This document shows positions 59,897 to 64,000 of a DNA stretch of 64,000 nt, in pieces (the first letter of the stretch is position 1; each line of letters starts with the position of its first letter). The position numbers and the translations under genes are program-made. The notes below the pieces were generated by a model that saw only the letters and a program-made list of their open reading frames with translations, made no database searches and was not told where the DNA came from. The stretch comes from RYN-230 sp963829725. Its GTDB lineage: Bacteria > Actinomycetota > Actinomycetes > Streptosporangiales > Streptosporangiaceae. The stretch spans positions 321,426 through 385,425 of the forward strand of contig CAWHJW010000014.1 of assembly GCA_963829725.1 (NCBI GenBank), given 5' to 3'.

Positions 59897-62800
59897 ATGG
59901 AGCGCTGGCGTCAGCGGGCCGGCGCGGCTCTGGCCGCCTTGTTCGCCGATGGCAAGACACCATGGCAGCGGACGTTGTTCATCTTGCTCGTCGTTGTCGC
60001 GGGCTTAGCGTTCGCGATCTTGCTTGCGGCTGGGCTTCAGGCGTGGGTTCCTTGTGGCGAGCGCGCCGTACCACCAAAGGCTCGGAAGTTCCCGCCAGGC
60101 GACCGTCGCTCGAGGTCAGTCGCTTTGGGTTCATCGAAGGTTTCGTCCCACCGCTCGAGCCGGTTTGCGACCGTATCCGCCAGGCCGTGGCTCGGGCTGA
60201 GCCGGTCGGGATCGTTGTATTCACCGGCCATAGCGGATATGGCAAGACCGGGCTTGCGGGGTGGGCGTGCCGAGATGCAGAGGGACTTCCATTCCATCGT
60301 GGCGGTCGAGTTTAGAGATGATTGGCCGAAGGATGTGCGTGGAGAGCGCGCATTCGAGGAGTTCCGCCTACAGATTCACCAAGCTTCAAGGTCGTCTGAA
60401 GGCGTCGAGTTGGACGAGCTGCTTGCGGCCGAGGCGACGCTCCTTATCTTGGATGATGTCCGCACCGAGAGCGATCTGAGTCCGTTCTTCTTTTCCTTCT
60501 TCGACAAATGCACCGTGCTGGTGACAGCCTTGGATTCTAGGATCTCGACCGCACTGAAGGCCGGTAGTCGGCCTTTTACGCATTTTGACCTAACCTCCTC
60601 TAAGGAGGCGGTGTGGGTTAGCGAGTGGGCGCGTCGCATACTCACTCGAGAGTGGAAGAGCGACTCGGCGGCTGGCGATCTAGTTGAGGGGTGCGCGAGT
60701 TGGCCTCTCCTTGCCGCGCGCGGCTAAAACTGGCGGTACGGCACCAGGCCCCGCCTGCACCCGGTTTGGTTGCCTTTAACGAGGCGGTGAGGAGGGTAGC
60801 GACCCGGCTCAGCAGCCTCGGACCGGACAAGTTCGATTCCCCCGGCTCTCGTCACACGTCGGTCGGGAAGAGCGTCGAGTTCATGCTGGAAACGATCGCA
60901 GAAGTATTCGTGCCACCGCCGTCCGACCCCGGTGAACGGCTCAAAGAGCTCGGGGCGCTTCCCTCGGACGCCATGGTGCCTGTCGAGGTGCTCGACTTGC
61001 TGTGGGACTCTAAATCGAAGGAGGCAACTAGCAGCCTGGTCGAACAGCTCTGCGATCTGGGTATGGTGCAGTTCGACCGGCCAGAGACTGGCAGCCGGTA
61101 CCCGGAACACATCCGGCTCCACGATTCCGATCGCGAATACTTCCGGAAACGGTATCCGGACGAGATCCAGAAGGCTGACCAGCGACTGCTTAGGAAGAGC
61201 GGTCAGCATGTTCGACGAACCGATCGTGCGCGACTACTTAGCCGAGCACCGGATATGGCATCTGATCGGAGCCCACGACTATGAAGGCGTGGTAAATGCC
61301 CTGACCAGCCCCGAATCACTGGTCAATGCCGCTCTGGACCGAGGAGTGCGGGCCGTCGAATATGACCTGGCGCTCGCGCTCGCTCACTGCTCGTCGGAGC
61401 TAGGGCAGCGATCGGTTGCTCCGACCCCTCCTGAGCCGAATCCGCCAGTCGATCGACCTGCTCAAGCGGTGTGACTCTCGCGAATCGTTTTGCCCAACCC
61501 TGGCCGGGCGGTTGCAGGGCGTCCCAAACTCGCCGACTTTGCGGTCAGCCTCGAGCCGTTGCGTCGAAGACGGCATCATACAGGTCGAGGGGCCGCCGCA
61601 CGGGATCAGTGGACGACCGGCGCTTGGTTCGCCGCCTGCCGAAACGGAGAAGGACCGGCATAAAGGCGCTCTCGTGGATGGCCGAGCCTGATCGGTCGGA
61701 ATCGCCTTCCGGGATGGCGCTATCCGTCTCTGGGACCCGGAGCAGCAATCGGCTGCACCAGCTCAGGGGCCCCGACTCACAGCCGGTGACGCTAGCTGCC
61801 TGGGCGAGTCGCGGGGGACTCATCGCGATCGGCCGTTTCGACGGTACTGTCACGGTGTGGCCATTGCCCGGTCGGCGACGGCCCGGAGAGCCTAACGGAT
61901 CAGGGCGTAGCTGCTGTCGCTTGGTCGAAGAGGGCCGGGTGATCTTCTTACCTGGTTGGGCCGGGGCCCTTGCCTGCTGGTCGCGGCGCCTGGACACAGC
62001 GGTGCACACCAACATCGGCGGGGACCCAGGGTCACGGCGATGGCCTGGTCCGACGACAGCACTCGGCTGGCGTTTGGGAGCGTGCGCAGGGGGCTGTTTT
62101 CAGTTTCTCGAAGGATGGCCCGGTTGCCGGCTGCGGGTGAGCATCCTGGTGGCGTCGATCTCTTGGCATGGTCGGCGGGGGACGCCTTGCCTGTGCTGGC
62201 TGGGAGGCGGAACCGTGTCCGCGTGCTGGGCCCGACTCGAGGCCTTCCGCTGTACAGCCGAACGCCGTCGGACCAACGAGGCCCGGCAGTCATTGCATGG
62301 GATGAGGATGGGCAACGCTCCGGCATCGGCGGATTCGACGGTGCTGTCCCGTCTGGTCGGCGGCGGAGTGCAGGACTGCGTTGCCGGCGCAGTCCGGAGC
62401 GGTTCGTGCCCTGGCGTGGTCGCCGACGGCGCCAGTTCTGGCGGCCGCGCACGATGGTGGGGTCGTACGGATCTGGCGCGGAACGGATCGGCCTGGCCCG
62501 CTCCGATCTTCGCACACCAGACCAATGTTGTTAGCGTGGGCCTGGTCTTCGCGCCAAAAGACATCTCGCAACGAGCAGGCTCAGACGGCGCTGTGGCCGT
62601 CTGGGCACCATTCGAGGACAGCGGTGTCCTTCTTTCCGCGATCCCGGACACATGGGCCGACGACCGTCCGCTGCTCGCCGGATGGCCGAAGCGTGGCGAC
62701 GGTTAAGGAGCAGGCCGGTGCTATCTGTCTCTGGGACGTGGAGAGTCGGCAATGTCGAACACTGAACTCGCGCGCGGCATGGACGCCCGCCATCGGGTGG

Positions 62801-63728
62801 GCGCCCGGAGGAGCTGCTCGGCTCGCCACGGGCGGGGCGGACGGCGTGTGGTGTACGAGTGGAATGCGGAACGGGAGTCGGATAGCGCGGTACTGCACCG
62901 CCACGCAGCATGGGTGTCGGATCTCGCATGGACCACGAGCTCCAGAGGTGAGCGACTCGCTTACGCTAGGCCGCGATTGGGTGATCCACATCAACCAGCC
63001 TTCCCGACCCGGCATATCAACTCGTCGCTCACGAGGAGGTACAACGGCGATGGCGTGGAGCCCCCAGGGGTCGCTGTTGGCCACCGCTGGGAACGACTGG
63101 CTTGTCCGCATTTGGCGGCCGTCGGACGCTACGAGCGGGCCCTCTTCGCAGACCGGGCCAGGTGGGGTCTCGTGGCGCAGTTCCGGGCTCACCTAGGTGG
63201 AGTCGCGGCTCTGGAGTGGGCGCCTGGAGGTGCCGAACTCGCCACGGCGGGATGGGATCGAAGTGTCCGGCGATGGCGTCTCCAGGGCGTGCCCGAGCCG
63301 TCCACACAACCCGACGGGTCCAGGCCTATGAGCTGGTGCTTGATGGATACCTCGTGGATACGCACGAGCGCCGTAACGGCACTCGCCTGGTCTCCAGACG
63401 GAGCGAGTCTCGTTGGCGGTGACCGCAGGGGAAAGCCGGTTCTGTGGCGTTGCGGGGATCTCAGCGGCACAGAGTTCCGTCCTCGCACCAGGGTCTAATC
63501 ACCGCACTGCGCTGGCCGAGAAGGACCAATCGGATTCTGAGCGCCGGGACCGATGGGACCCTGCGGGTATGGGATGCCAGCGGCCAAGAGCGCGCTCGCG
63601 TCGTCTTCCGGACACCCTTGTACTCGCTCGACCTTCACGAGGACTCCGGCCTCGTAGCGGTCGGGGGCGAACATCGGGCGACGATTCTGAGATTGCGTGC
63701 CGAGCGGAGAGCGGAGCAGACCGAATGA
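59897..63728 (+). pseudogene. Large P-loop (STAND-like) ATPase with C-terminal WD40 repeats, heavily frameshifted
   Basis: One decayed gene of about 3.8 kb. It starts with a membrane helix (TLFILLVVVAGLAFAILLAA), then Walker A GHSGYGKT (60226-60249), Walker B LLILDDV (60440-60460), a helical region (EVFVPPPSDPGERLKELGAL, VRDYLAEHRIWHLIGAHDYE) and from about 61.75 kb many WD40 units: VTLAAWASRGGLIAIGRFDG, VRALAWSPTAPVLAAAHDGG, TAMAWSPQGSLLATAGNDWL, VAALEWAPGGAELATAGWDR, VTALAWSPDGASLVGGDRRG. The pieces fall in all three frames with at least ten changes. Intact relatives are signal-transduction ATPases, some of them defence or cell-death proteins. Confidence 0.65.
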
Positions 63729-64000
63729 GCGATCCCGGAAACCTTCAACCGCACGCCCGCTGGCACGACATATCCCCGAGCGTGAACAGCGACTTTTCGA
63801 GAAGCTGGATTCTCGCCAAAGGCCGGGTGGCTCGAACACCGATCGTCGCCGCGACCGTGCTACGAATCAGCTGGGCGTGGAACATGACGATCCTTCCCCG
63901 ACGGCGGCCAGCGCTATCCGGTCAACTTCGCCACCCTGTTGGGCTTCTCTCCGAGCCGTACCACCCTGAGCGTGACACCATCGAGACGCTCCGGGGAGGA
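63725..64000 (+). CDS. Unknown protein downstream of the WD40 gene, partial
   Basis: ATG 63725 overlaps the stop of the WD40 gene (ATGA), suggesting co-translation. The frame MSDPGNLQPHARWHDISPSV stays open to the right edge (92 codons). Another frame (RYPVNFATLLGFSPSRTTLS) looks equally protein-like, so a frameshift here is likely too. No family recognised. Confidence 0.35.
   Translation, partial: MSDPGNLQPHARWHDISPSVNSDFSRSWILAKGRVARTPIVAATVLRISWAWNMTILPRRRPALSGQLRHPVGLLSEPYHPERDTIETLRGG

Larger units (their letters stand above)
54170..64000 (+). mobile_element. tRNA-Thr-integrated genetic element (left end), continuing past the window
   Basis: Begins at the tRNA-Thr gene with a tyrosine recombinase reading toward the tRNA and an excisionase-like HTH gene behind it, the classic left-end arrangement. 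Beyond 56 kb the GC content falls and most genes are broken. I found no second copy of the tRNA 3' end (attR) inside the window, so the right boundary is unknown. Plasmid replication or conjugation genes are not seen here. Confidence 0.7.

Noticed and set aside
60832..60843. Second tRNA end or attR (GTTCGATTCCCC)
   Set aside because: Only the generic T-arm sequence matches; no acceptor stem, and it lies in coding-like sequence of the ATPase relic.

Overview
The window is about 64 kb of very GC-rich DNA with strong third-position GC bias, GTG/TTG starts and several leaderless genes. S-(hydroxymethyl)mycothiol dehydrogenase, a PAC2-family protein, DUF5134 and DUF5709 proteins, a LAL-type LuxR regulator and RsbW-like kinases point to a spore-forming or soil actinomycete. 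I cannot place it to genus. No phage structural genes, rRNA operon or CRISPR array is present.

Layout. 1-7 kb: a corrinoid protein (cut by the window edge) and an IclR regulator, divergent from an MttB-type methyltransferase with a palindromic operator between them; then dapD, exodeoxyribonuclease III and DNA photolyase. 7-17 kb: a membrane-anchored ECF sigma factor fused to a zinc-binding anti-sigma-like region, a MetE-like protein, an IspH-like protein lacking most catalytic residues, beta-carbonic anhydrase, PAC2 protein, NAD kinase and an NhaA-thioredoxin fusion. 17-28 kb: a regulator with a divergent ABC exporter, a 700-bp gene-free stretch holding six DnaA-box-like 9-mers in 205 bp, a membrane glycosyltransferase-like protein ending in an Ala-Pro hexamer repeat, an MFS exporter and several housekeeping enzymes. 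28-38 kb: a broken aldo/keto reductase, a deleted sulfotransferase/aminotransferase fusion, the mycothiol-dependent formaldehyde detoxification pair, RsbW-like and BlaI-like regulators, a LAL regulator divergent from a 53-residue exported peptide, an amidohydrolase and a GntR regulator.

38-47 kb is the most coherent metabolic block: a 2-oxoacid oxidoreductase operon (gamma-like, FAD/NAD(P)/Fe-S, alpha, beta, two unknown small proteins) followed by an oxalate/formate-antiporter-family transporter. The alpha subunit has Arg where pyruvate enzymes have Thr in the YPITP loop, so I propose an oxalate-type (or related small 2-oxoacid) oxidoreductase that passes electrons to NAD(P).

47-54 kb: membrane-anchored and secreted low-complexity proteins, a decayed hydrolase with 16-bp tandem repeats and an FtsX-type permease. 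At 54.17 kb an intact tRNA-Thr(GGT) abuts a tyrosine recombinase; this looks like the left end of an integrated element running past the right edge. Its cargo (excisionase-like HTH, DUF429 remnant, DRGH nuclease, PD-(D/E)XK-like protein, SET-domain protein, a large P-loop ATPase with WD40 repeats) is broken by many frameshifts.

Single-base frameshifts also occur at about seven places in otherwise healthy genes outside or at the border of the element. Base-calling or assembly indels should be excluded before treating those as biology; the large deletions and the dense decay after 56 kb cannot be explained that way alone.
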